Assembly (NCBI RefSeq): GCF_023734775.1
Contig: NZ_AP025732.1
Location: forward strand, 6,074,501 to 6,138,500
Direction of reading: 5' to 3'
DNA length: 64,000 bases
Source of the DNA: Nostoc cf. commune SO-36
Lineage (GTDB): Bacteria; Cyanobacteriota; Cyanobacteriia; Cyanobacteriales; Nostocaceae
The notes below the pieces were generated by a model. The model worked only from the letters and a program-made list of their open reading frames with translations. It was not told the origin of the DNA and ran no database searches. Every line of letters starts with the position of its first letter. The first letter of the stretch is position 1. A program made the position numbers and the translations under genes. Positions 38,336 to 47,912 of the stretch are shown here, one piece after another.

Positions 38336-39133
38336 TTACGACCAAAAAACTAAATCACCCCCCGGCATTTTTCCAATAAAAGAGCTAATTGTTATACGTT
38401 CACCAATGCCTGGTAAGACTTCATGAAAATTCCGGCTGTTGAAAATGACTAAATCTCCGATGAGTGGAATATTATGTTTTACTTCTGAGTTAGCTACTAA
38501 AGAAGAATCGTAGCCATAGGAACCAGGAATTTTATATTTTTCATCGTCGGGCTGCCATTGTCGGTTGTAGACTTTGCAGATACCTCCTTGACTAGGTGCT
38601 TTGACATAAAGATTCCATACTAGCTGTGAGGTAACATTTCCTATTCCCCAATTTGGAGCATCTAATTGAGCAAAGTCTATGTGTAACAAGGCGATATTAA
38701 TCTGACGGATTAATCCTGCAAAATAATCCCCATAAGCTTCATCTTCATAAGCAATTTGGACTTTACCTGAGACATTCTGGCGCAGAGTTGTTGCCAAGCG
38801 TTTTAGCGGGTCAAAAGATAAAGAAGTTACCTGATTATAAGTTGCGTTGGCTTTTTTAACTGCATCAAAATATCCTAACTTATCCCTATTTCTATATTCA
38901 AATTGAGTAACTCCAATTCTTCCTATTGGTGGTTCCACATTTCTATAAAAATCAAAGCCAACTTTTTCAATTGCTAGAGCTAATTTATTACATTCTTCTG
39001 ATGAAGCAAATTTAGAAATGCGAATTGACGGAATCTCATTTCTCAGCAATGCTTGGAAATTTTGATTATTCATTTCACAGTCATTTAATTTTTGCCACTT
39101 GATTGTTCTTAGCATGGGAAATTTCTCACTCAT
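38336..39133 (-). CDS. 2-oxoglutarate/Fe(II) oxygenase 1 (amino-acid hydroxylase-like)
   Basis: A 265-residue enzyme with a double-stranded beta-helix. Iron ligands: LLHIDFAQL (His-x-Asp, about residues 145-150) and NFHEVLPG (distal His, about 239). The 2-oxoglutarate Arg is in GERITISSFIG. The N-terminal part (IRISKFASSEECNKLALAIEKVGFDFY) and the ending FIGKMPGGDLVFWS match the second oxygenase at 41901, so the two are paralogues. Beside NosE- and NosF-like genes, one of them is expected to hydroxylate leucine at C5, the first step to 4-methylproline. The other could hydroxylate methylproline. Which does which cannot be told from sequence by eye. The first in-frame ATG (39133) is used; a later Met (MNNQNFQ) is possible. 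Confidence 0.8.
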   Translation of the reverse strand: MSEKFPMLRTIKWQKLNDCEMNNQNFQALLRNEIPSIRISKFASSEECNKLALAIEKVGFDFYRNVEPPIGRIGVTQFEYRNRDKLGYFDAVKKANATYNQVTSLSFDPLKRLATTLRQNVSGKVQIAYEDEAYGDYFAGLIRQINIALLHIDFAQLDAPNWGIGNVTSQLVWNLYVKAPSQGGICKVYNRQWQPDDEKYKIPGSYGYDSSLVANSEVKHNIPLIGDLVIFNSRNFHEVLPGIGERITISSFIGKMPGGDLVFWS

Positions 39134-39499
39134 AATTTCTTGTAAATTAAAATGTTGTCAAAAGAGGGAATAAATAAAAACATTTATAGAGTAAAAGCAA
39201 ACTTTTGTTAGTTGCTAAACAACTGTGGTTTGCATATTTTGGAATTAACCTAACCTTTTTTATTAAATTTAGAAATATTTAGTACTAAGTAATCAGCAAA
39301 AAATATCGAATAAGAAACTTATTATCAGTACTTAGATACAGCAATTTGTAAGCAAATAAGGTACAAAATGCCAGATTACAAATCAGATATAAAGAGTTTC
39401 TAATTCTTACTCCCTGCCTCAAAACCAGTAGCTTTCTACTTCATACAAAAGAAAAATACTTTATAACTCGGAACTATCTTTGTAATCGGGCAGACTTTT
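39134..39499. other. intergenic region, nothing recognised
   Basis: AT-rich spacer between oxygenase 1 and the NosF-like gene. No ORF, repeat or clear hairpin; it may hold a promoter for oxygenase 1. Confidence 0.45.
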
Positions 39500-40322
39500 T
39501 TAACTGATATCGCCTATTTGTTGAGTGCGGCTCAAAGCAGCAAGTACTGCATTAGAGATGATAGTTCGCATACCACCTTTTTCTAATTCGTAAAGACCAG
39601 CAGCAGTGACTCCCCCAGGGCTAGTTACTTTGTTTCGTAAGACGGCTGGATGTTCATGAGTCTGCAACATAAGTTCTACACTGCCAGCAATAGTATGCAA
39701 GGTTAGCTCTTGAGCTTGAATGCGAGTTAAACCCATCTGAACCCCAGCATCAATCATCGCTTCGATGTACAGAAACACAAATCCAGTACCCGCGCTACTC
39801 AGCGCCGTTGACATATCAAGGTAATGTTCACTTTGGGTAGCAAATTCCTTGCCTAATGCTTGTAAAATGACTTGGGTATGCGATCGCTGTATCTCTGTCA
39901 CACTTGATGATGCGCTCCATACTGTAGTCCCATGACCAACTTGTACTGCAATATTCGGCATTGTACGGACAACAGCAGCATGATTCAACCCTTGGCACAG
40001 AGATGCAATACTTACCCCACCCACAATACTAATTACTAAAGCTTCAGGTGAAATTTTATCCTTCAGCATAGCCATAAACAGATCCTAAAACCTGCGGCTT
40101 CACCGCCAATACCACAATGGATGCGCCTTTTACCGCTTCTATATTGCTGGTTGTAGTACGGATTCCATATTTTTCTTCCAAATGAAGACATCGCGCAGAA
40201 AGTGGGTCGCTGACAATAATTAGATCGGGTTTTGGAACAATCTTCGTTGATAACAATCTAGTCATGATCATTTCACCCATCGTCCCACCACCGATAAAGG
40301 CAATTTCTAAATCTCCCAGCAT
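39500..40322 (-). CDS. nosF: NosF-like pyrroline-5-carboxylate reductase homologue (frameshifted)
   Basis: About 273 residues when joined. The N-terminal Rossmann domain starts MLGDLEIAFIGGGTMGEMIM (GxGxxG) and continues to VLAVKPQVLGSV. An extra T in GTTTATGG at about 40069 shifts the frame, after which MAMLKDKISPEALVISIVGGVSI follows. The C-terminal dimer domain has VVRTMPNIAVQVGHG and SPGGVTAAGLYELEKGGMR, the ProC signature. NosF-type enzymes reduce 3-methyl-pyrroline-5-carboxylate to 4-methylproline. The neighbouring dehydrogenase and oxygenases support that role over housekeeping ProC. It follows the nosE-like gene at 38 bases, so the two are co-transcribed. Confidence 0.82.
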
Positions 40323-40360
40323 ATCTTCTCCCTATTACACAAATCAATTTATTATTGTTA

Positions 40361-41483
40361 TCAAGATAGATTGGGAACAATTACAGCTTTTAATACAGAG
40401 CCTTTTTCTACATCTGCTAGGGCTTGATTAATTTCTTGTAGCGTGTATGAACGACTAATTAGACTTTCCCAAGCAATATTTTTGCTGGAATCACTATGAC
40501 GTTTTAGTAATTCAATCATTCTGTAAAAATGGCTGAAATCAATTCCCCAAGTTCCGCGAATATCAATATGTTTGAGATTAATCTCTAAGTGGGGATTGAT
40601 GAGAATCTCACCGGTGTTTGTGTAGTGCCCGACAATAACATAACGGCCTCCATTTCTCGTCATATTCAAGCCCTCTTTGACAGCAATGGGAATGCCTGTT
40701 GCTTCAATAGTCACATCAGCACCATGTCCGTGCGTTAGTTCCAAAACCCGCTCAAGATGTTGCCGTGGATCGTTAGCTTGAATTACAAGAGTTTCATCGA
40801 CTCCAAAAGATTTTGCAGTTACTAATCGGCTCTCAAATTTATCAATGACAATTACTTTACCCGCACCTGATAGCAAAGCTAGAATTGCCACACTTAAACC
40901 CACAGGGCCACAACCTTGCACCACAACAACATCACCAATTTGAATCTGCGCTCGATCGATAGCGTGTAGTGCAGTTGGCAAAGCACATCCCCCAGCAATA
41001 AATTGTCTTGGTGAGACTTCTTCGGGTAAAGTTAAAACTTTAACCCCTGGTTGGAGGTAAATTAGTTCAGACCAACCGCCCAGTAAGCCATCATTCGCCT
41101 GAGTAGGTGACACCATAAACTTTGCGTTGGGGACAGCGAGTGGATGCTTTAGCTACTAGACAATACCAGCAGTTGTAACAGGTTTCGTGAACATCTAAAA
41201 AAGTAGCGATCGCTCCAGGTTGAATTAACTTACCATTGACATCGTAACCTGCCCTCCTGTTTTCTACCACACGACCAACACAGAAGTGACCGGGAATAAT
41301 TGGATAGGGTACTCCCTCTAAATGCCCACGCAATAAATGTACATCAGTTCCACAAACCTCAGAATATAAGGTTTCAATAATGATTCCACCCTTTTCTAGA
41401 ATCGGGTATGGTAATTGTTGCACTTCAACTGGTTGGTTCGGTGCAGTCATCACAGCTGCTAAGGGCATGAATCGCTTCCTCAC
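40361..41483 (-). CDS. nosE: NosE-like zinc-dependent alcohol dehydrogenase (frameshifted)
   Basis: A medium-chain dehydrogenase of about 373 residues when joined. The N-terminal catalytic domain has SEVCGTDVHLLRGH (catalytic zinc Cys), IIPGHFCVGRV, and CYNCWYC..RC (four Cys for the structural zinc). It breaks at about 41105, where TCAGGCGAAT has an extra G; without it the protein runs VTYSANDGLLGGWSE. The NAD domain has VVQGCGPVGLSVAILALL (GxGxxG) and GKVIVIDKFESRL. NosE-type enzymes oxidise 5-hydroxyleucine to the aldehyde that cyclises, NosF then reduces it. Start at 41483 or at MPLAAV (41468). A MITE lies upstream. Confidence 0.83.
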
Positions 41484-41900
41484 TTTATTTTCTAAATTGA
41501 CAATTGTCTTACCTAGCTATAAAAATTCTATTCAATTAATTGCATGAAAAAGCAAGCTAAAAACTATCCTATAAAGCTTTCCTTCTCGGTATTGTTATAC
41601 CAATTCTGTATGAAGATGCACTAAATCATATTTAAGTGCAAGAAGCAAAAAAGAAAACGAACCGCATACTCCTACGGAGAAGCAAGCTACGCGTAACGTC
41701 TCGTCAGAGAAGGACGCAAAGGACACGTTCGCGCAGCGTCTCGCAGAGAAGAAAGAAGTTAAAAAGGTTTAGCGCAGTCCTCATAAAGAAATTGTATTAG
41801 CAATACTAAATTAGGATTTCTTTAGTAGGCAAAACAATCATAAGTAGGTAGACAAAATTATTAATTATCTTGATTAGCTTTTGTCTCCTACTTATCAACT
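41484..41900. other. intergenic region occupied mostly by a MITE
   Basis: No gene. About half is the repeat element at 41597-41799. The rest is AT-rich and may contain the promoter of the nosE-nosF pair. Confidence 0.55.
41597..41799. repeat. MITE-like element with ATACCAATT ends
   Basis: Starts ATACCAATTCTGTATGAAGATGCA and ends with the imperfect complement CAGTCCTCATAAAGAAATTGTAT. The interior has GC-rich fragments (CTACGGAGAAGCAAGCTACGCG, GTTCGCGCAGCGTCTCGC) typical of Nostoc dispersed repeats. Same ends as the element at 29382. Confidence 0.7.
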
Positions 41901-42693
41901 TCAAGACCAGAAAATAATTTCACCGTTAGGAAGTAATCCGATCATGGAAGTAAAAGCTACACGTTGTCCATGCATCGGCTCAACATAATGAAAGTTTGTT
42001 GTATTGAAAAGCAATACATCTCCGACATAAGGCTGGAAAGCGATCGCATCTGCGTCTCCAAGCACTTTATCACTATATCCGTAGGAGTCTAGCTTATATT
42101 GCTCATCTTCTGGTTGCCACTGGCGATCGTAAATACACGTTTTGCCATGACTGTTGGGAGACAATTTTAAGTACAAAGTCCAAGAAAGTTGAGCAGTAAT
42201 TGTACAAACTTCCCATTCCGATTGTTCCAATGGGGCAAAATCTATATGAAGTTGAGTACCATGCCTCTATTTTTCTGATCAGTCCTGCATAATAACTACC
42301 GTAGAATGGTTCCGAAGCAATTCGCACATTCGCACCACACTCTCGGAATTTTGCCATTATGCGCTCCAATGGATTGAATGAGGCTGCCGTAATGGAGTCT
42401 CTTAATTTAGTTGCTTGTTCTACTCCTTTAAAATAATCTCCTTTACTAATGTTGTTATATTCAAATACTGTGATACCAACTTTTTCAATTTTAGGACTCA
42501 CATCTTGATAAGCATTAAAATTGAGCAATTGAGATTGAGCATATAACATCTCACACTCTTCGGGTGTTGCAAAATCTTTCAGCCGAATCAGAGGAATTCG
42601 GTGTTCAAGCAGCATTTTTAAAGATTCTCTAGTTAGAGGATACTCTTGCTTGTTTTCCCAAAGTGCCGATTTAATCTGATTAGAAGTAGTCAT
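41901..42693 (-). CDS. 2-oxoglutarate/Fe(II) oxygenase 2 (frameshifted)
   Basis: About 264 residues when joined, a paralogue of the oxygenase at 38336. The N-terminal part (IPLIRLKDFATPEECEMLYAQS, then EPFYGSYYAGLIRKIE) breaks at about 42260. An extra G there would, if removed, give HGTQLHIDFAPLEQSEWEV, restoring the His-x-Asp iron ligands. The C-terminal part has NFHYVEPMHGQRVAFTSMIG (distal His and 2-oxoglutarate Arg) and ends LPNGEIIFWS. Candidate roles are leucine 5-hydroxylation or hydroxylation of the methylproline ring. Placed directly between nosE and the metallopeptidase-like gene. Confidence 0.78.
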
Positions 42694-42865
42694 GATTCAG
42701 TTCCTTACATTTAAATTTAAACTAAGCCAACTTAAGATTTAGGTAATGCAGACTAAACTTTTAATTTGTCCATTTTATTTACCTAAAATACTAACAATAT
42801 TATTGCGATCGCAATAATATTAAATTATTGTAACTGTGCCCAAATCCCTTGACAGCGTTCCATAA

Positions 42866-43993
42866 CTAGCCCCTGAAAATCGATTGAGTTGATGGATGAA
42901 TATCTATTTTGTACAGATAAAAAATACCTGTAGGACTTTTAAGATTTAATTCTCTTCGAGTCAGAGATAATGCTTGGGCACGATGAATTTCCACAGCTTG
43001 AAGTAAACCTGAATAACTTAAATTACGTAAAGCTAATTGACCATTTTTAGTAACATATATAGCATCATTTTGAAAAAGATATTCTAAGCTAATCAGACTA
43101 GCATATACATCTGTATCTTTTTCTATGCCCCCTAAACGGTGAGCATCTAAGCCAAAGCGAATACAGAAATTTACAGCTACCAACTTCCCAGCTTCTTGTG
43201 CAGTTAAAATACAAGCTGCAAACTCAAATCCTAGACTATCAGATCGCCATTCTTCTACACCAGCATAGTAATAGTTTTGGAAAAGGTTGTGTTTTACCTT
43301 AAAGTCAAATCCCAAACCACTTGCATGTCCTGCTTCATGAACTTGAGTGTCGATATGGCGATAACGTTCACCATTGATTTCGTCTTCTAAAGGGCCTAAT
43401 AATAAATTAGCTGTTTCATATTCAAATACTTTTTGAATGCATTGGCGGCTAGAACCTAAAAAACGTCGTTGTTGCTGGCTAGCATTATTTAATGCTGGGC
43501 CACAAACACTGTTAGGAAAAGGCCATCCATTTGGGACAATGAAAGCTTCACCACTTTCACCACTGGTATTACCACAACTAGCAATTTCAGTAAAAGAAAG
43601 ATTTCTAGGAATTGCTTGGCTTAATGTTCCAAATTTTTCCCGACTGAGATTTTCTAGTTGTTCAATAGATGGCTGAGAATTATCATGCATTTTGCCATAA
43701 ATTGCACTTAAAGCTATCTGGCTTTGGCATTGTCGATTTACTTGGTAAGGTGCAACAATCAAAAAATAACCATTTTTACCAATAAAATCCAGATTGATAA
43801 AGTCTTCAGACAAAATACTCCAGTCGTTATTTTCTAAAGCATCTGCTGTTTTGAGTAACCAAGCTGGAGGAAGTTCACAAGAGTGTGCTGCTTCTTGACG
43901 AAGTTTTTTGACAGCAATGGTAATTTCATTTTTCTCAATAAATTGGACTATTTGTTTAGCTAATTCTTGTTTATCTACAAAAATTGTTGTCAT
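42866..43993 (-). CDS. HEAGH metallopeptidase-like protein in the NRPS region
   Basis: A 375-residue soluble protein. The motif THVHEAGHASGLG-type (written VHEAGHASGLGFDF, about residues 217-230) contains HExxH, the zinc site of many metallopeptidases. A conserved acid could come from GVEEWRSDSLGFEFA, about 20 residues on. The N-terminal half (SGESGEAFIVPNGWPFPNSVCGPALNNASQQQ, CGNTSGES) is unlike any peptidase I know. It may belong to a DUF family found beside cyanobacterial peptide clusters. Possible roles are peptide maturation or amino-acid tailoring. It is 50 bases upstream of nothing else and directly downstream of exporter 2, same strand. Confidence 0.6.
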   Translation of the reverse strand: MTTIFVDKQELAKQIVQFIEKNEITIAVKKLRQEAAHSCELPPAWLLKTADALENNDWSILSEDFINLDFIGKNGYFLIVAPYQVNRQCQSQIALSAIYGKMHDNSQPSIEQLENLSREKFGTLSQAIPRNLSFTEIASCGNTSGESGEAFIVPNGWPFPNSVCGPALNNASQQQRRFLGSSRQCIQKVFEYETANLLLGPLEDEINGERYRHIDTQVHEAGHASGLGFDFKVKHNLFQNYYYAGVEEWRSDSLGFEFAACILTAQEAGKLVAVNFCIRFGLDAHRLGGIEKDTDVYASLISLEYLFQNDAIYVTKNGQLALRNLSYSGLLQAVEIHRAQALSLTRRELNLKSPTGIFYLYKIDIHPSTQSIFRG

Positions 43994-44043
43994 TTTTTAT
44001 GCCTAATATTGAAATTGTGTTACCTAAAAAGCATAAGTAATCA

Positions 44044-46065
44044 CTAAACTCTTAACCATTTCAAAACTTTGGGGTCTTTGTTGTAGTAGTAGTTAAACCC
44101 ATCGTTAGCAGTAATGGACTTACCAAGGCTTGCTTTACTTCTAATACTTCCAAGAGAATAGTCTGTTAATGCCTGCATTTCTTTATGAGACAACCCTTCC
44201 ATAGTGAATTTTACTACCCCTATTTCTGCTTGAGATTGATTATTAGAAAAATCATCTATTTTGATTTGAGCATTGTCGGGAGGATTAGGGACAATTTGTG
44301 TTGTTTTTTGCCGTTGATAATCTTGTACGGTTACAAGTTGCCAACTAGAATCTTGGGAAAGTTCTAAAACCCATTGATGGTAATTAAATAAACTTTCTCG
44401 ATGTCCAACACTGATAAATGTTGTTTTTGCCTCTTGTAACTGTTGATATAAACTTTCTTCATTCTTCAAATCTAAAGCACTGGTTGCTTCATCTAATATG
44501 GTGAAGCTAGGACGAGTAACTAACAGTCTGGCAAAAGCTAGGCGTTGTTGTTCTCCTAGCGATAATATGTTCTCCCAAGGAACTTCTGTATCGAAGCCAT
44601 TGACTCGACTGAGCAGATTTTGCAAGTTGACTTGGTGCAAAACATCTTCGAGTTCGCGATCGCTCATTTTGCGAGTTGTATAAGGATAGAGTAACTGTTC
44701 GCGTAAAGTTCCCAAAATTATATAAGGACGCTGGGGTAAGAATAAGACTTGCTCTAATGGAGGTCGCACCAGCCGACCAGTTCCTGCACTCCACAAACCA
44801 GCGATCGCTCTCAACAGAGAACTTTTACCTCGACCACTCGGCCCAACAATCAATAAACCTTCTCCTGCTTTGACAGACAATGACAAATCTTCAACGATCA
44901 CCTGCTCGTAGTTGGGAGTTTGTAATGTGACATGCTCAAAAGCAAGATGGTTTTCTTCTATTGTTTTAATAGTACTTACATTCTCTGGTTCTTTAGTTAC
45001 TTCTTCTAAAGCATTTGAAAACTCCGCTAAACGATCAACGTAACTAGAAAATCTTCCTGAAGTTCCAAATTCATTAATTAATTCTCCCAAAGCAATAGCA
45101 AACATATTAGAAGCTAAAGCGGCTTGTCCAAGTTGTCCAAAATCTATTTCATCTTTAATATATAAAGGTGCAAGTACTAAAAAGGGGAATATTTGGATAA
45201 CAGATTGATATCCTCGGCTAAAAATTTCTGTACCTCTTTCCCAACTTATCTTACTTTCTATATTTTTGATCAGATTATTAAATCGACGCTGAATTATATT
45301 TGATTCTTGTTTTTCTCCCTGAAAAAAGGCTATTGATTCAGCATGATTTCGAACATGACTCAAAGCATAATTGTACTCACCTTTAAATACAAGCCCATCT
45401 TGATTAATTGTATTTAATTTTTGATTTAAGTAAACAGCAATTAAATTACCTACGATCGTATAACCAACAAGAATAAGAGCAATCTGTTGGGAGATTGACC
45501 ACATAATTATTAAAAATGTTGCCATTTCCAGTACTTTTTCTAACAAAGTAGCTGAAAAATTCAAAGCGCTACTAGTTACAGGTTCAATTTCTTGAGATAA
45601 ACGCTGATCTGGGTTATCTACATCGGCTCTAAAGTTAATTTTATAATAAGCACGATTGCTTAAATATTGATCTAAAGTTTGATTATTTAGCCATTTGTAC
45701 CAATCTAGAGCAATCTTTTTTCGGACAAATTTAGAAAAGCCTACTAAAAAAGTTACCACTACCAGCCCAACAATATTAACTGATAATATCTTAATGAACT
45801 GAGAATAATCTTTTTCTTGAATAAGGGTATCAACCAAATAGCGACCAATAAAACTATTAAAAGCAGTTACACCTACAAGAGCGATTATTAGTAATATCAG
45901 CATAATCAACATTCCCCAGGCGCGAAGAACATCTGGAAATGCTCTTTTACCTGGCTCTGTTGGATACCAGTAAGGGCCTGCGATCGCTTTTATATCTTTC
46001 CAGAATTGAGCCAAATCTGAAAAAATATTTGTTGGGGGTTGAGCTTGAATAACTTGGGTTGGCAT
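44044..46065 (-). CDS. MdnE-like ABC exporter 2 (intact)
   Basis: A 673-residue permease-ATPase fusion, intact and closely related to the exporter at 29593. The permease (residues 1-345) starts FSDLAQFWKDIKAIAGPYWYPTEPG and has six or so membrane segments. The ATPase has Walker A GPSGRGKSSLLRAIAGLW, signature LSLGEQQRLAFARLL, Walker B FTILDEATSALD and SVGHRES. Residues about 570-673 form an extra C-terminal domain (FTMEGLSHKEMQALTDYSLGS..SKASLGK..YYYNKDPKVLKWLRV) shared with exporter 1. It belongs to the SbmA/BacA-like group that moves peptides. Placed with the NRPS tailoring genes, it probably exports the NRPS product. Upstream spacing from the SDR gene is 107 bases. Confidence 0.85.
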   Translation of the reverse strand: MPTQVIQAQPPTNIFSDLAQFWKDIKAIAGPYWYPTEPGKRAFPDVLRAWGMLIMLILLIIALVGVTAFNSFIGRYLVDTLIQEKDYSQFIKILSVNIVGLVVVTFLVGFSKFVRKKIALDWYKWLNNQTLDQYLSNRAYYKINFRADVDNPDQRLSQEIEPVTSSALNFSATLLEKVLEMATFLIIMWSISQQIALILVGYTIVGNLIAVYLNQKLNTINQDGLVFKGEYNYALSHVRNHAESIAFFQGEKQESNIIQRRFNNLIKNIESKISWERGTEIFSRGYQSVIQIFPFLVLAPLYIKDEIDFGQLGQAALASNMFAIALGELINEFGTSGRFSSYVDRLAEFSNALEEVTKEPENVSTIKTIEENHLAFEHVTLQTPNYEQVIVEDLSLSVKAGEGLLIVGPSGRGKSSLLRAIAGLWSAGTGRLVRPPLEQVLFLPQRPYIILGTLREQLLYPYTTRKMSDRELEDVLHQVNLQNLLSRVNGFDTEVPWENILSLGEQQRLAFARLLVTRPSFTILDEATSALDLKNEESLYQQLQEAKTTFISVGHRESLFNYHQWVLELSQDSSWQLVTVQDYQRQKTTQIVPNPPDNAQIKIDDFSNNQSQAEIGVVKFTMEGLSHKEMQALTDYSLGSIRSKASLGKSITANDGFNYYYNKDPKVLKWLRV

Positions 46066-46172
46066 ATTTTATAAATAAACTGAAATCTCTGATCATCAAA
46101 TAAAATTATGAATCCTAAATGCTGAATTTAAAAAAATTATTTTTCATAATTTATAATTTGAGTAAATGGTGA

Positions 46173-46922
46173 TTACAGCAAAGTTACACCGCCATCCACA
46201 GGCAAAATAACCCCTGTTATGTAGGGATTAGTGATTAAACTGAACACTGCTTGCGCCACTTCTTCTGCTTTACCAAGATGCTGGACAGGTAAGGATGTTT
46301 CAGCCCACTTTGTTAAGTCTGAGCGTTCAGACTCGCTTTGACTGCTCCAAATACTTGTATCTTCTATTAATCCAGGGGCAATTACATTGACGCGAATTGG
46401 TGAAATTTCTAACGCCAGCGATCGCCCAAAAGTTGCAACTGCGCCATTGGCGGCGGCGATCGCTGAAATTCCTCCCATCTTTGAAGATTTAAAGATAGTA
46501 ACGCTGGATGTGAGAGTAATGGAACCGTCAGCCGCGATATTTTTTAGCGATGCACGCACAACAAAAAACGTACCCCAGAATTTCTCCATCGCACCTTGAG
46601 CCGTTTGTGTGGTCATTTCTGCTAAGAGCGATCGCGGCATATTTCTGTCACCCATAGCCGTTACAATCAAATGATCGAAGCTTCCGATCTGCTCAAAAAA
46701 AGCATTGACTGAATCCTCGTTCACCACATCAACAGTTTTGCCCTGAATCTCTCCAGAGATCAACGCGATCGCCTCAGTTAATTTCTCTTGAGATGAGTGG
46801 CAAAGGATAACCTTCGCGCCCACCTCTACCATTTTTTGAGCGATCGCCAGATCCACCCCTGAACTGATGCCAATAATCACCACTTTTTTGCCTGATAGCG
46901 ACTGAAACATTGTTTTGCTCAT
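46173..46922 (-). CDS. SDR-family protein lacking the usual catalytic Tyr
   Basis: A 249-residue short-chain dehydrogenase fold. The nucleotide-binding start is KKVVIIGISSGVDLAIAQKMV, with Asp in place of the last Gly of TGxxxGxG. TLTSSVTIF supplies the Ser. The usual YxxxK is missing: the segment reads SKMGGISAIAAANGAVATFGRSLALE. The C-terminal part IRVNVIAPGLIEDT and TGVILPVDGGVTL is normal. It therefore may bind NAD(P) but react by another mechanism, or be non-catalytic. It sits between exporter 2 and the methyltransferase on the same strand, so it is probably a tailoring enzyme of the NRPS cluster. Confidence 0.8.
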   Translation of the reverse strand: MSKTMFQSLSGKKVVIIGISSGVDLAIAQKMVEVGAKVILCHSSQEKLTEAIALISGEIQGKTVDVVNEDSVNAFFEQIGSFDHLIVTAMGDRNMPRSLLAEMTTQTAQGAMEKFWGTFFVVRASLKNIAADGSITLTSSVTIFKSSKMGGISAIAAANGAVATFGRSLALEISPIRVNVIAPGLIEDTSIWSSQSESERSDLTKWAETSLPVQHLGKAEEVAQAVFSLITNPYITGVILPVDGGVTLL

Positions 46923-46953
46923 AAAAGTAAAAAGTATGCAATCTATTTTTCAT

Positions 46954-47044
46954 AGGACTTACGTAAAAACTCTCTCAAACTCTTATTACTTTGTGTCCTT
47001 TGCGTCCTTTGCGGTTCGTTTTTTCATAATTTTGCGCAAGTCCT
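46954..47044. repeat. MITE-like element with AGGACTTACG ends
   Basis: Starts AGGACTTACGTAAAAAC and ends TTTTGCGCAAGTCCT, an imperfect inverted repeat. About 91 bp and non-coding, with TTTGCGTCCTTTGCGGTTCG inside. Confidence 0.7.
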
Positions 47045-47070
47045 GTTTCAATCAAAAAAACTGTTATTTA

Positions 47071-47861
47071 TCAAATATTTTTTACAGGCTTCTTTGCTGA
47101 AACTAACAAATAATCAATAGATGAAGTATTTAGCAAACCATCTATAGCTCCCACATTCAACTGATAAGCTTCTTCATCTATATCTCCTGCTGCTAATTCC
47201 TTTAAAAGCCAAGATTTTAGATAGCGGTAATGGTTTTCCCAACAATCATCTGTGACATTTACAACTTCTAAAATTTGTAATCCTGCCTGTTGGTAATGAT
47301 GTTTATACTCATCAATATCTTTGACAATATTTTTGGGGGTAACAATCCAATCACCGAAATACTGTATATTTTCAAAGATTATATCAGAAAGAATCAGATT
47401 ACCTCCTGGCTTCAATACCCGCGCTGCCTCTTTGAAAAACTTCTCCCTAGTATCAAAGTAGAATGCCGCTTCAAACACATATAATGTTGTCGAAAAAATC
47501 ATCTTCAAATTCCATCTGCACGGCATCCATGCAAATTAAGCTACAGCCTGGTGCGTTAACTGTACTTCTTTCGAGTTGCTTGGCAGAAATATTAATACCA
47601 AAAACTTCAGCAGGTGAGTAATACTTGAGTAGATAACTGGTAGTTGCTCCCAAACCGCAACCAACATCAAGAATATTGCCCTTCTTTTCCCCAATAAACA
47701 TTAAAAGTTTTTCCATCAGGTTAAAAACAGGCTGACTGCTGATTTTGAGTATCAGAGAACCAATAACCTACGTTAAAAAACTCTTCTTGTCCGAATATCT
47801 TTCTAGTCCCCGGATTTAAAATTAAACTGTCAAATTGGTTAATATATTCGCTTTTATCCAT
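47071..47861 (-). CDS. class I SAM-dependent methyltransferase (two single-base shifts)
   Basis: About 263 residues once joined. It starts at ATG 47861 (MDKSEYINQFDSLILNPGTRK..FFNVGYWFSDT). An extra T at about 47730 shifts the frame; after it come LMEKLLMFIGEKKGNILDVGCGLGATTSYLL (SAM-binding motif I). A second extra T at about 47473 shifts again, followed by EAAFYFDTREKFFKEAARVLKPGGNLILSD (post-II/III motifs). The pattern resembles methyltransferases acting on small molecules such as sarcosine or sterol types. It lies just downstream of the NRPS terminal gene, likely for O- or N-methylation of the product. Substrate unknown. Confidence 0.78.
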
Positions 47862-47912
47862 TATTCCTCACATTTCTTTTGTCATTTGTTATTTCTTCAT
47901 TCCCACAATTCC

